Part shown: positions 6,853-16,700 of the stretch, one piece after another | Numbering within the stretch: the stretch's first letter is position 1 | How the letters are laid out: each line of letters begins with the position of its first letter | DNA from: Chloroflexota bacterium | GTDB taxonomy: Bacteria > Chloroflexota > Dehalococcoidia > Bin125 | Length of the DNA stretch: 35,599 nt | Direction: 5' to 3' | NCBI GenBank assembly: GCA_028874365.1 | Contig: JAPPJZ010000079.1 | Span: forward strand, 1-35,599 | Program-made: the position numbers and the translations under genes | The notes under the pieces: model-generated | Seen by the model: only the letters and a program-made list of their open reading frames with translations | Told to the model about the DNA's origin: nothing | The model's database searches: none

Positions 6853-8535
6853 CTAGCTGGTGACGGCGCCGCGTTCGGCTCCGGAGACGAGGGTGGCGTA
6901 CTTGGCGAAGACTCCGTTGGCGTAGTTGGCGGGGCGGGGGGACCAGTTGGCTCGGCGGCGGTCGAGTTCGGCTTGGTCGACGTTGAGGTTAAGTTCTCGT
7001 TTGGCGATGTCGAGGGTGATCTGGTCTCCCTCTTCGACGAGGGCGATGGGACCTCCGACGTAGGCTTCGGGGGCGACGTGACCGGCCATGAGGCCTCGGG
7101 TGGCGCCGGAAAAACGTCCGTCGGTGAGCAGGGCGACAGACTCGCCCAGGCCTGCTCCGACGATGGCGGCGGTGACTCCGAGCATCTCGCGCATTCCGGG
7201 GCCTCCCTTGGGGCCTTCGTAGCGGATGACGACGATGTCACCGGCGTTGATCTGGTTGTGGGTGACGGCGTCCATGGCGTCTTCTTCGCGTTCGAAGACT
7301 CGGGCGGGGCCGGTCTGGAGCTGTCGCTCGTAGCCGGCGACCTTGACGACGCATCCGTCGGGGGCGAGTGAGCCCTTGAGGATGACCAGTCCGCCGGTCT
7401 CCTTGAGCGCGTGATCGACGGGCAGGATGACGTCCTGGCCGGGGGTTTCCACGGCGGCGGCGGCGGCCTCGGCGATGGTCTGGCCGGTGACGGTTGTGGC
7501 GTCGCCATGGAGCTTGCCGCCCTCGAGCAGGCGTTTGGCCAACAATGGTGTGCCGCCCGCTCGGTCCATGTCGAGCGCGACGTAGCGGCCTCCGGGTCGG
7601 AGGTCCCCGATTAAGGGCGTGCGTTCGGAGATTTCGTCGAAGTCGTCGATGCTGAGCTCGACGCCGGCCTCGCGAGCGAGGGCGAGCAGGTGGAGGACCA
7701 CATTGGTCGAGCCGCCGGTTGAGGCAGCGCAGGCGATGCCGTTCTCGAATGCCTCGCGGGTGAGGATGTCGCGGGGCTTGACGCCGCGGCGGAGGACGTC
7801 CATGACGAGCTGTCCAGCGGCCTCGCCGACGTTGTGCTTGCGCGGGTCGGTGGCGCCGACCGTGGCGGAGCCCATCGGTGAGAGGCCGAGGAACTCGAGC
7901 GTGGTGGCCATCGTGTTGGCGGTGTACTGGGCGCCACAGGCGCCGGCGCCGGGGCAGGCGTTGAGGGCGACCTGGTGAAGTTCGTCGTCGTCGATCGTGC
8001 CGGCCGAGTGCTGGCCGACGGCTTCGAAGACATCCTGGATGGTGAGGTTGCGGCCGTCGTGGTGGCGTCCGGGGGCGATGGAGCCGGAGTAGAGCGCGAC
8101 CGAGGGGATGTTGATCCGAGCCATGGCCATGGCGGCGGCGGGGATGGTCTTGTCGCAGCCGCAGATGACGACGGCGGCGTCGAAGGCGTAGCCGACGGCG
8201 CAGAGCTCGATCGAGTCGGTGATGATCTCGCGGGAGATGAGCGAGGCTTTCATGCCCTCGGTACCCATCGTGATGCCGTCGGAGATGGAGACGGTGTTGA
8301 CCTCCATCGGGGTGCCGCCGGCTTCGCGGATTCCGCGCATGACGTCCTGGGCGAGTTCTCGGTGGGAGAAGTTGCAGGGCATGGTGCCGATCCAGTTGTG
8401 GGCGACCATGACCAGGGGCTTGGAGAGGGCCTCGTCGTCGAAGCCGACGGAGTACAACTGCGATCGTGCGGCGGCGCGGTTGGGCCCGTCGACGAGGACG
8501 CTGGATCGTTCGCGAAGGTGGTCTTGCGAGGTCAT
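6853..8535 (-). CDS. ilvD: Dihydroxy-acid dehydratase
   Basis: A 560-residue protein with all IlvD hallmarks. It dehydrates 2,3-dihydroxy-isovalerate or 2,3-dihydroxy-3-methylvalerate to the keto acids, the third step of valine and isoleucine synthesis. Three cysteines expected to hold the Fe-S cluster are visible: C54 (MPCNFSH), C127 in GCDKTIPA and C200 in [16 protein letters not shown]. The catalytic serine is S476 in [11 protein letters not shown]. Length and motifs fit the amino-acid enzyme better than the Edd sugar-acid branch. No other ilv gene is nearby, so it is an isolated biosynthetic gene. It diverges from an MFS transporter gene across a 115-base gap that contains an imperfect palindrome. 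Confidence 0.97.
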   Translation of the reverse strand: MTSQDHLRERSSVLVDGPNRAAARSQLYSVGFDDEALSKPLVMVAHNWIGTMPCNFSHRELAQDVMRGIREAGGTPMEVNTVSISDGITMGTEGMKASLISREIITDSIELCAVGYAFDAAVVICGCDKTIPAAAMAMARINIPSVALYSGSIAPGRHHDGRNLTIQDVFEAVGQHSAGTIDDDELHQVALNACPGAGACGAQYTANTMATTLEFLGLSPMGSATVGATDPRKHNVGEAAGQLVMDVLRRGVKPRDILTREAFENGIACAASTGGSTNVVLHLLALAREAGVELSIDDFDEISERTPLIGDLRPGGRYVALDMDRAGGTPLLAKRLLEGGKLHGDATTVTGQTIAEAAAAAVETPGQDVILPVDHALKETGGLVILKGSLAPDGCVVKVAGYERQLQTGPARVFEREEDAMDAVTHNQINAGDIVVIRYEGPKGGPGMREMLGVTAAIVGAGLGESVALLTDGRFSGATRGLMAGHVAPEAYVGGPIALVEEGDQITLDIAKRELNLNVDQAELDRRRANWSPRPANYANGVFAKYATLVSGAERGAVTS

Positions 8536-8565
8536 GGAACTGCCTGCTCTGGCTGGGTCGGACGG

Positions 8566-8582
8566 CGTTATCGCCGATAGCG
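8566..8582. promoter_or_regulatory. Imperfect palindrome in the ilvD/MFS divergent gap
   Basis: CGTTATCGCCGATAGCG is a 17-base imperfect inverted repeat with arms CGnTATCG and CGATAnCG. It lies 31 bases before the ilvD ATG and 69 bases before the MFS ATG. It could be an operator for either gene; no regulator is encoded next to it. Confidence 0.25.
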
Positions 8583-8650
8583 TAGCCGCAGGTCTGGTCA
8601 GGGAGATTCGGAAGGCCGTAACATGCGATGAATTGGCAGGGGAAATGCGG

Positions 8651-10099
8651 ATGAGTCAGCAGGTCGGGGCCGAGGTCAAGCCGCAGGGGTTCCTGCTGCG
8701 CATCTTCCCGGCGATGCAGTACCTCGAGTACCGCCGGATGTTCTACGCGGCGGGGCTGTCCTCTGTTTCCCTGTGGGCGATGATCGTGGCCAGCGGCTGG
8801 CTGGGCTACGAGCTGACCGGGAATCCTTCGGGCACCGGGATCGTCACCTTCGCGGCGATTTTCCCCTGGGTGCTGGCGCCGTTTGCAGGTGCGCTGGCGG
8901 ACCGCTTCGATCGAGCCAGGATCGTGATCATCTGCCGCTCCGGCGCGGCAGTCTGCGCGCTCGGACTTGCATTCCTCGCGTTCAGCGGCCAGTTAACCAT
9001 TTGGAATCTGGTGCTGATCACGCTGCTCTCGGGCGTGATTCGGTCGGGTGAGATGCCGGCGCTGCAGGCGCTGCTACCCAACACGGTCAAGATGCATGCG
9101 CTGCTCAGTGCGGTGACGATGGCCTCGATGATGCAGTTCGGTTCGAAGGTGGTTGGTCCGGTTGCGGGACCGATCCTGCAGGCATTCGGGGCCGAGTGGG
9201 TGTTCGTCGGGGCGGCGCTGTTCCTCGCGCTGTCGATCCTGCAAATGACCCGCATGACCACTCGATCAACCGGCGGCATCGCGGGCCACGCGGGCGGACT
9301 GTTTCGCGACACGGCCGGACACATTCGCGATGGATTGCGCTACCTCGGGCGAGCGCCGTCGGTGCGGCTGATGATCATCATGGTCTCGTTGCACTGCATG
9401 TTCACGATGGCGTATGACTTTTCGCTGTTGCCGGCATACGCGGACCTGATTCTGGGCGGTGGACAGTCGGAGTACGGGTACTTGCTGATGGCGCTCGGCA
9501 GTGGCGCGCTGATTTCGTCGGTTGGATTGTCGATGTTGCCGATTGGCGCGATCCGGGGGCGCGTGTTCCTGGTCGCCGGGTTCATATCGGGGATTTCGCT
9601 CGTTTGGGTGGGGTTTGCCGATTCGCTGCTGATTGCGCTGATCGGTAGCGTGATCGCCGGTGCTAGTCAGGCGATGTTCATGGTCCTGACCAGTGCGATG
9701 ATCCAGGCGGTTGTGCCGGACTCCGTACGTGGCCGAGTGATGTCGCTCTACGCGATGTTTGCGGGCGGGATCATGGCGGTCATGATCCTGGCGAACGGTC
9801 TGGCGGCGGACTTCATTAGCATCCGCCCGTTGCTGATCGGCCCCGGCCTGATATTCGCCGCGATCATGATCATCGCTCTGGTGCTGCCCGGAATCCGCTC
9901 GGTGGTTCGCAACGGGGAGCTCGTCGAGGAGGGGCGGCGCATGGTGCGGGAAGCGGCGCGACAGGCGGTAGGGGCAGTGAGCGCGGCGATTCAGCCGCTC
10001 GAGCTTGCGGCGCGTCCGGCGCAGCAGCACTCGGCGGTTGAGGAACGGCTGGGCAGTGGCGGAGGCGGCGGCGCGGGTGGTGGTGGTGGCGGCGGATAG
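8651..10099 (+). CDS. MFS transporter (MFS_3/EntS-like exporter)
   Basis: A 482-residue major facilitator. After a short cytoplasmic lead ([18 protein letters not shown]) come about 12 hydrophobic segments. The loop 2-3 signature [17 protein letters not shown] matches the MFS motif A, and the family resemblance is to the drug/siderophore exporters grouped as MFS_3 (EntS-type). The ATG at 8651 has an AGGGG ribosome binding site 8 bases upstream; an in-frame ATG two codons earlier is less well spaced. The C-terminal ~70 residues are cytoplasmic and end in a run of Gly ([15 protein letters not shown]), which is unusual. Its stop is 6 bases from the stop of the convergent FtsX-type permease. The substrate is unknown. 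Confidence 0.9.
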   Translation: MSQQVGAEVKPQGFLLRIFPAMQYLEYRRMFYAAGLSSVSLWAMIVASGWLGYELTGNPSGTGIVTFAAIFPWVLAPFAGALADRFDRARIVIICRSGAAVCALGLAFLAFSGQLTIWNLVLITLLSGVIRSGEMPALQALLPNTVKMHALLSAVTMASMMQFGSKVVGPVAGPILQAFGAEWVFVGAALFLALSILQMTRMTTRSTGGIAGHAGGLFRDTAGHIRDGLRYLGRAPSVRLMIIMVSLHCMFTMAYDFSLLPAYADLILGGGQSEYGYLLMALGSGALISSVGLSMLPIGAIRGRVFLVAGFISGISLVWVGFADSLLIALIGSVIAGASQAMFMVLTSAMIQAVVPDSVRGRVMSLYAMFAGGIMAVMILANGLAADFISIRPLLIGPGLIFAAIMIIALVLPGIRSVVRNGELVEEGRRMVREAARQAVGAVSAAIQPLELAARPAQQHSAVEERLGSGGGGGAGGGGGGG

Positions 10100-10105
10100 T
10101 CGGGG

Positions 10106-13100
10106 CTAGTCGGCGCCGATTCGGAGGATTTGGCCGATCGTCATTCTCATGTAGAGGGCGACGATGACGGCGATGGCTCCGAGGAAGACGAGGCCGAGGA
10201 CTCCGTAGGCTCCGCCGATGGTGGCCCAGTCGGTGACGGTGACGAAGGGTGGCAGGACGGACTCGCCGGTTTCGACGAAGCCGACAAACTCAAGCATCAT
10301 CGTTCCGAGTTGCAGTCCGACGGCGGTGCCGAGGGCCATGGATACGGCGATGATCAGGATCTTCTCGATTCCGACCACGAGGAGCACCTGTGGCAGCGAG
10401 AATCCCACCGTGCGGAGGACGGCAAACTCGCCCTGTTGCTGTTGCGCAACGAGGACGGAGGCGACGAGGAAGCCCAGGGCCGCAAGCAGGACGATCGCGA
10501 TGAAGGTGAGGAACAGCAATCCCTCCCAGCCGGCGGCGACGAGGGGATCCTCGTCCTGCAGGTTGCGGATCGCGTCGACATCGAAGGCTTCGTGTTTCCA
10601 GGGCGGTGTGACTTCGAGGAAGGTGCGCAACTGGCGCAGGCCGTCCTCGTCTGAGGGCTGAATCCAGACTTCATTGGGGGCAACCGCGCCGAGTGAGGCG
10701 GGATTGCGGTTGACGCGGTAGTGGAGGTAGTCGCGATTGGCGACGATCAGTGCGCGGGCGTCCTCGGGGTTCCAGGTGGGGAAGAGATCGAAGCTGCCGA
10801 CGATCTGGACGGGCACGTAGACACTGGACATGTTGAGCTTGATGAGCGCTCCGAGATCGAGCGAGGCTTCGGCGAGGAACGTGTTGCTGACCAGGACGGG
10901 TACGGGCGCATCGGGTCCTACAAGCCGGACGCCACGCGGCATGCCGGAGCGTACGTCGCGATTCCAGCGGTAACGCATGCCGAACTCGCCGTCGCGGGCC
11001 TGAGCCGGGTCCAGCCGGGCATCGTCGGGCAGAGGTCCGGCCCGGGTCGTGTCGGTGTAGACGGTCCAGCGACCCTGTTGTTCGAAGCTCTCGACGATGG
11101 TGCTATCGGGGAAGCCGACATCGATGATGTTGTCCGGCACTGAACCGGCCGTCGTGAACTGCACTGCGTCGTAACCGACGGTTCCGGAGAAGTTGGTCGT
11201 TCCGGCGGTTCGAATGGAGATGGCCTGGAGCGTCCAGGGTCCGATGTGGGGAGCGCCAGACCCGGCGTGGAGGTCGCCGTAGAGGAATCGCCAGCCCTCT
11301 TCCAGTTCGACGCCGCCGAAGCCTCGACCGCGAGGCAGACCGAGCAAGCCGACGTCCCGGTAGCGGCCCTTGCCGTCACGCAAGCGCAACGCAGGTGTGA
11401 TCACGCCATTCGTCTGCGGCAGCCAGACCCACATGCCGACGAATGTGGCGTCGGCGGGAATCGTGATCTGCTCAACCTCAAACTGGGGGCCTGTCGCGCG
11501 GTTGACGAGTTCCTGGATGTCTTGCACGGAGAAGTCCTCGCGGTACCAGAGCACGTCGGAGAAGGATTCGGGATCGATGCCGAGCACGGTGGCGTCGGTG
11601 ACGTCGAGTGCGCCTCTTGAGAAGGAGGCATTCTGTCGGACGACGAACGAGGCATTGCCGATGCCCGGCGCATCGGACAAATCCTCCTTCAGCATCTGCA
11701 CGGATGCCCCGCTGCTGCGCACGTCGGAGAGACGCAGAGCCGCACCGGACTGATAGGCGGCGCGATCGTCGAATGACTTGTCCAGAGTGGCACCGAAAGT
11801 CCCGCCGAACATGCCGAGCGAGGTTGCCATGATCAGCAACAGGGCAAGTCGGCCGGGTTGCACCGGGGCGCGGGTGAGGTGCCAGAGCACCATTTGCGTT
11901 GACGCACCGCCCAAGATCCGCGCGATGCCGCCAAAGGCGGAGAGTACCAAGGGGAACAGGCGCAGGAAGAGCACGGCCACGGTGACGACGAAGACGGCCG
12001 GCGCGATGAGCAGGAGCGGATCCTGTTGCAGGCCGCCAAACAGGTCTTCGGTGACGAGCGAGCCAGACTCCTGGAGCTGGAAGAAGAGCAAGGCGCCGAC
12101 TCCGACGACGACGAGATCGAGATAGTAGCGCTGGAAGATCGGCTTGTCCTGTGGTCGCGAGGTCGCGCGGGCATGGTGCACGACGGTGGCGCGGTTGGAG
12201 CGCCAGGCCGGCCAGATCAGGGCGATGAAACTGAGCGCGGCCCCGACTCCAGCCCAGATGTAGACCTCGCCGGTCAGCTCGACGGTGAGTCTGGCCCCAC
12301 CAGTCAAGCCCTCGAAGGCGGGCGAATGACCGAGGAATGCGATCGCTTCACGGGCCACAATCGGGCCGACTCCTAACGCCAGGGCGACGAGTAAGAGACC
12401 CTCGAGGGTGGAGATGGACATGATGTGGCCGAGGCCGGCGCCGCGCGATTTGAGCAGCGCGACCTCGGAGGACTGGCGCTCGACCACCATGGTCGAGACG
12501 AGGACGAGATAGAACAGCACGATGCCGACGATCTGGAGGGTCAGCACGAGGAGGGGGATCGAGGAGAAGAACTCCTTGGTTTCGTAGTTGTTGAGGACGC
12601 TGACGATTTCCGTTTCAACGCGGGATCGCTCGATCTCTTTGGCGATTGACTCGAAGGCGGCGCGGAACTGGACGGCGGCGAGTCCGGCATACTCCGCCGT
12701 GAAGGCTGAGCGGTCGATCTGGGCGTAGACCTCGAGCCGGGCCCGCAGTTCGGGCATGAAGCCGGCCATGGCATCGATCAGGGAGGATCTGGGCGCAAAG
12801 AAGGCGAAGGCGTCGGTCTTTTCGGTTGGAACCAGGAAGTGATCGCGTCGCACGCCCCAATAGCGTTCGGTGTAATCGATCGGGCGGATCAGGCCGACGA
12901 CGCGGAGTTGGATCGGTCGGGCGTCGTCGCGCCAGGAGGCGTGGATGTCTCGGGTCTCGCCGAGCGTGAAGCCACCAGATGCGGCCGCTTCGGTGCCCAT
13001 CGCCACCTCAACGACCGGGGGCTGATCGGGGGTAGCGGCGGGAGCGGCATCGGGCCAGCGCCCGTCGACCAGTTCGACGCGGTCGCGGACGCCTTCAAAC

Positions 13101-13504
13101 CAGAGGACCCGGGCGCGATCGCGCGGGTCCTCCTCGGGCGGGATGCCGCCGACCTCGGTCATGAAGAAGGTGGCGCTCGTCAGTGAGTGTTTGACGTCGG
13201 AAATGTAGTCATCGGGTATGCGCAGGCGGCGGTCGATGAGCTCGAAGGAGTCTTCAGCCAAGTTGCTGGAGAGGCCGTGGGCGGCGTTGAGGATGCGGAC
13301 ATCGAGTTCGGCGTCGGACACACGGCGGAGGTCGGTCTGCAGGCCGAGGTCGCGCAAGGCGTTTCGGTAGATCGTGGTGGAGGCCATCAGGGCGACGGCG
13401 AGGATGACGCCGACGGCGACGGCAGCCATGAGCCGGCGGTTGCCGTTGAGTCGGCGCACGGCGATGCGAAACGCGGTGGGGAGTGACCTGAAGATGCCGC
13501 TCAT
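10106..13504 (-). CDS. Giant FtsX-type ABC transporter permease (1132 aa)
   Basis: A 1132-residue membrane protein with about ten predicted membrane helices: ~24-42, 316-340, 362-388, 413-432, 458-476, 497-521 and 550-570, then three more in the last ~140 residues. Two FtsX-like cores are visible: ~310-440 with SEVALLKSRGAGLGHIMSIS, and the C-terminal one with GEFAVLRTVGFSLPQVLLVV. This is the MacB/LolC-like mechanotransmission permease layout. Two large exterior regions (about 43-315 and 575-990) follow the membrane blocks. The second includes a beta-rich stretch (GPWTLQAISIRTAG) that could be a ligand-binding sandwich. Such permeases need a partner ATPase, and none is encoded in the window. 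It is paralogous to, and divergent from, the next gene. A GAGG ribosome binding site precedes the ATG. Confidence 0.88.
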   Translation of the reverse strand: MSGIFRSLPTAFRIAVRRLNGNRRLMAAVAVGVILAVALMASTTIYRNALRDLGLQTDLRRVSDAELDVRILNAAHGLSSNLAEDSFELIDRRLRIPDDYISDVKHSLTSATFFMTEVGGIPPEEDPRDRARVLWFEGVRDRVELVDGRWPDAAPAATPDQPPVVEVAMGTEAAASGGFTLGETRDIHASWRDDARPIQLRVVGLIRPIDYTERYWGVRRDHFLVPTEKTDAFAFFAPRSSLIDAMAGFMPELRARLEVYAQIDRSAFTAEYAGLAAVQFRAAFESIAKEIERSRVETEIVSVLNNYETKEFFSSIPLLVLTLQIVGIVLFYLVLVSTMVVERQSSEVALLKSRGAGLGHIMSISTLEGLLLVALALGVGPIVAREAIAFLGHSPAFEGLTGGARLTVELTGEVYIWAGVGAALSFIALIWPAWRSNRATVVHHARATSRPQDKPIFQRYYLDLVVVGVGALLFFQLQESGSLVTEDLFGGLQQDPLLLIAPAVFVVTVAVLFLRLFPLVLSAFGGIARILGGASTQMVLWHLTRAPVQPGRLALLLIMATSLGMFGGTFGATLDKSFDDRAAYQSGAALRLSDVRSSGASVQMLKEDLSDAPGIGNASFVVRQNASFSRGALDVTDATVLGIDPESFSDVLWYREDFSVQDIQELVNRATGPQFEVEQITIPADATFVGMWVWLPQTNGVITPALRLRDGKGRYRDVGLLGLPRGRGFGGVELEEGWRFLYGDLHAGSGAPHIGPWTLQAISIRTAGTTNFSGTVGYDAVQFTTAGSVPDNIIDVGFPDSTIVESFEQQGRWTVYTDTTRAGPLPDDARLDPAQARDGEFGMRYRWNRDVRSGMPRGVRLVGPDAPVPVLVSNTFLAEASLDLGALIKLNMSSVYVPVQIVGSFDLFPTWNPEDARALIVANRDYLHYRVNRNPASLGAVAPNEVWIQPSDEDGLRQLRTFLEVTPPWKHEAFDVDAIRNLQDEDPLVAAGWEGLLFLTFIAIVLLAALGFLVASVLVAQQQQGEFAVLRTVGFSLPQVLLVVGIEKILIIAVSMALGTAVGLQLGTMMLEFVGFVETGESVLPPFVTVTDWATIGGAYGVLGLVFLGAIAVIVALYMRMTIGQILRIGAD

Positions 13505-13517
13505 GCTGCCTCGCGAC

Positions 13518-13533
13518 GACCGATCGTTCGGTC
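13518..13533. promoter_or_regulatory. Palindromic operator candidate upstream of the FtsX-type permease
   Basis: GACCGATCGTTCGGTC has perfect 6-base arms (GACCGA/TCGGTC) around a 4-base centre and lies 14 bases before the permease ATG at 13504. The CCGA-n4-TCGG layout resembles operators of many TetR-family repressors. No TetR gene is in the window, so the regulator would be encoded elsewhere. Confidence 0.4.
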
Positions 13534-13542
13534 AAAGCGTAC

Positions 13543-13590
13543 GCCCCCCTCTGGCTTCAGCATCTCCTCCGCTGCGCGGGGGAGAGTGAG
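13543..13590 (+). repeat. Intergenic double-hairpin repeat, copy 3 (degenerate)
   Basis: Third copy, the only one between divergent genes. It keeps the GCCCCCCTCTG lead. The small hairpin is damaged (TGGC-TTC-AGCA). The large stem is retained as CTCCTCCGC-TGC-GCGGGGGAG with a G.U wobble in place of one C-G pair. Confidence 0.75.
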
Positions 13591-13616
13591 ATCAGCGAGT
13601 GGGGGGTATGTTCGAC

Positions 13617-13643
13617 CGCCTAGCCTTCGTAGACTACTAGGCG
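13617..13643. promoter_or_regulatory. Inverted repeat CGCCTAG/CTAGGCG
   Basis: A perfect 7-base inverted repeat with a 13-base spacer in the divergent intergenic region of the two permeases, about 80 bases before the likely start of the plus-strand permease. It could be an operator half-site pair or a leader hairpin. Confidence 0.3.
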
Positions 13644-13650
13644 ATCTCAC

Positions 13651-13691
13651 AAATTCATCGCCGCCGCCGTCGTCACGGTGGCGGCGAATTT
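13651..13691 (+). promoter_or_regulatory. GC-rich hairpin upstream of the second permease
   Basis: Left arm AAATT-(CAT)-CGCCGCC pairs with right arm GGCGGCG-AATTT, giving a 12-bp stem with a 3-base bulge and a 14-base loop. It lies 34 bases before the likely GTG start of the permease and covers the earlier in-frame GTG at 13678, which argues against that earlier start. It could be a leader attenuator or an mRNA 5' stabiliser. Confidence 0.4.
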
Positions 13692-13725
13692 TGAGCGAGT
13701 TCGCAGTTCGTGGTTGGGGGTCCGG

Positions 13726-16700
13726 GTGGAGTCGTTCGGGGCCGTCCTCGGCTTTGTCCTGCGCCGTATGCGCGATAGCTGGCGGCTGCAATTGGTGATC
13801 GCGGCCGGCATCCTGGTGGCGGCGGTGTTGATGTCGTCGACGACGATCTACACGCGCGCCGTCTCGGACCTGTCGCTGACGGTGAGCCTGCGCGAGGACC
13901 TGGAAACGCGCCGGCAGATGTTCACGTTCATGAACGGTCTGCCGCTAGCCGGCGGTCCGAACGTGTCGGCTCGCGCGTACGCCGAGGATTCAATCAGCGA
14001 GCGCTTTGGCGATCTCGAGACGCAGCGATTGCGATTCCGCTCGACCGTGCCGACGTTGATCGACTTCCCACTTCGGCCGAGCCAGGTGATTCCGACTACT
14101 GCGTACTTTGCGGCGTTGGACGACGCGGAAGAGAACGTTGAACTCATCGAAGGGCGGTTCCCGACCGCTGCTGAGCTTAATCGAGCAGGGTGGCTAGAGG
14201 GACCGATCGAGGTCGCTCTGACGCAGCGCACCTCCAGCGTGTACGGAGTCGGGGTCGGCAGCGAATGGCAGATTGTTGACGCGTTCGATGAATGCGACCG
14301 CGAGCCGGATCCACCGCCGGGCGGCCCCCCGCCACCGCCGCGTCCGCCTTGCGAGCCGACCATGTCCGTCTCGCGGCTGATTCCGGTCGTGGTGACCGGG
14401 ATCATTGGGCCAGACAACACTGAGAGTTCGTACTGGACGCGGGTACCGCGAGAGATCACGTTCGGCGTGTACTCGGGGCCTCCGCGTCCGCAGACGGTTC
14501 CGCTGATCATTCCGTCAGAGACGTTCGACATCGCCATGGCGAGTGTCATGAGCGGCTACCTGGTGAACACGACGTGGATCTCGGAGCTGGACACGGACCA
14601 ACTGAACGTGGCCGTGCTCGACGAGACTCGCGAGTCCTTCGACCTGATGCGCGAGGATCTGCGCTCGGTTGGCGGCGGCGTGCGCTCGCCGATTGAACCT
14701 CGGCTTGAGTCGTTCGTCAAGGACCTCAACTTCACCCAGGTGCCGATCCTGATGCTGCTGGCGCAGGTGGTCGGGATTGCGTTGTTTTACGTGGTGATTG
14801 TGTCCGGCGTGCAGGTAGCGGAGCGGCGTGAAGAGCTGTTCTCGATGCGTTCTCGCGGCGCCTCGATCGTGCAGGTGATTTCGCACACAGCGATCGAGGG
14901 GATTCTGCTGGCGATCATCGCAGCCGCGGTGGCTCCGTTTATCGCGATGGGGGTGATTGGGCTGCTGGGGTACACGCCGGTGTTCGAGTCGTTGACCGGC
15001 GGGCACACGATCCCGACGACGCTGACGGACATGGCTTTCCTGCTATCGGCGGCGGGGGCGATCGTCGCGGTGTTGTTCACACTGGCCCCGCTGGTGATCG
15101 CGAGCCGTACGCGGGTCCTGTCGGAGCGGCTGCGTAACGTCTCGCGACCGGCGGGTCCCAACGCGCTACAACGCTACTTCCTCGATGTCGCGCTGGTGCT
15201 GGTGGCGGTCGGTCTGATCTTCGAGGCTGACCTCAAGGGCACCGTGTTTGAGCGCAACAGCGTGGGCGGCCTATCCGCCGATCCGCTGCTGTTGAGCACG
15301 CCGATCCTCTTCGCGCTGGCCGCGACGCTGGTGATTCTGCGCTTCCTGCCCTACATCTATCGGTTCTTCGCGTGGCTGACGTACGATCGATTCCCGCTTT
15401 CGGTCGCTTCGACGTTGCGCTATGTGAGCCGCACCGTCGGCCCGGCAGCGCGGCTCACGATTCTGCTGATGCTTGGGGCTGCCCTGGGCACGTTCGCGGC
15501 TTCGTACGCGGACACGGTCGAGCTGTCGTTGGCCGAACGGATCGAATACGACAACGGGGTCGAGTTCCGCGTGGAGTTGAACGATTCGGCTTACTCGTCG
15601 GCGGCCGGGATTCGCAGTCGTCTGGGGCCGATCGAGGGCGTCGAAGGTATCGCTGCGGTGCATCGCAGCAAGGTCTCGGCGGGACGAAGCATCGGCACGG
15701 CGTCGAGCGTCGAGTTGCTGGGCATCGAACCGAGGGCCGCGGTGGAGATGATGTGGTTCCGCGAAGACCTCTCGCTGATGACGTTTGAGGAGCTGATCGC
15801 CTCGATTGACGTGCCGCCGGTTGGTCGCGGCGTGAGCATTCCTCCGGAGACCCAGACGCTTCGGGTCTGGCTGCGGATGGGCGAGGGCGAGTCGGACCAG
15901 TCGCTCTGGTTCCGGATCCGCGACGGCGACGGCCGCTACCACACCGCGGGCGGGCTGCAGATGCCGCCGCCGGGAACTCCCTGGACGGCGATGGATATCG
16001 ATTTCCAAAATGAGATCGCCGTGGACGCCAACGCACCGTACTCGTTGCACGCGATCGCGATGAGTGAGCCATTCGGACTGTTCGCGGCGGAGCCGTCCAC
16101 GATTTATCTAGACGCGGTCACCGCAATCCAGCCGGACGGGCGTGAGTTGATCGTTGAGGACTTCGAGAATCGTGGCTGGATCGAGTTCGTGCAGCGTCGC
16201 GGCACGGGCGACAACATCGAGTTCGAGCAGGATGATGACCCGATTTCGGGTGAGCGGGTGATGGCGTTCTATCCAGGCGTGGGACAGTCGCCCGGTTTGC
16301 GGGCCGCGCATTTCGCGGACCCGTCGTTCTGCACGAGCCGTCGCTGCACGATTCCGACGATCATTAGCGCGGACTTCGCGGAACGGCAGCGGTTGGAGGT
16401 TGGCGATCGGTATCCGTTGAGAATGGAAACGATGGTGCTGACGGCGCGTGTAGCGAGCATCGTGGAGCTATTCCCCACGCTGCGGCCGGACTCGCTGTCG
16501 TTCGTGGTGGCGGACTATGACGCGTTGTTCCACATGGGCTCGGTAACGGGTCTGCGTCCGTCGGTGACGCCCAGCGAGGCGTGGCTGGACCTGACGGAGG
16601 ATCCCGAGCTCCGGCTGGCCGCCAAGGAGGAGATCGACCGACCGCGCTACGCGTTGGGCAAAATCCTCGACCGCAACGAGCGGCTGGATGACAGCGGTCG

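Noticed and set aside
13678-13725. Earlier GTG start of the second giant permease
   Set aside because: It lies within a strong hairpin and has no ribosome binding site; the paralogue aligns from the later GTG.
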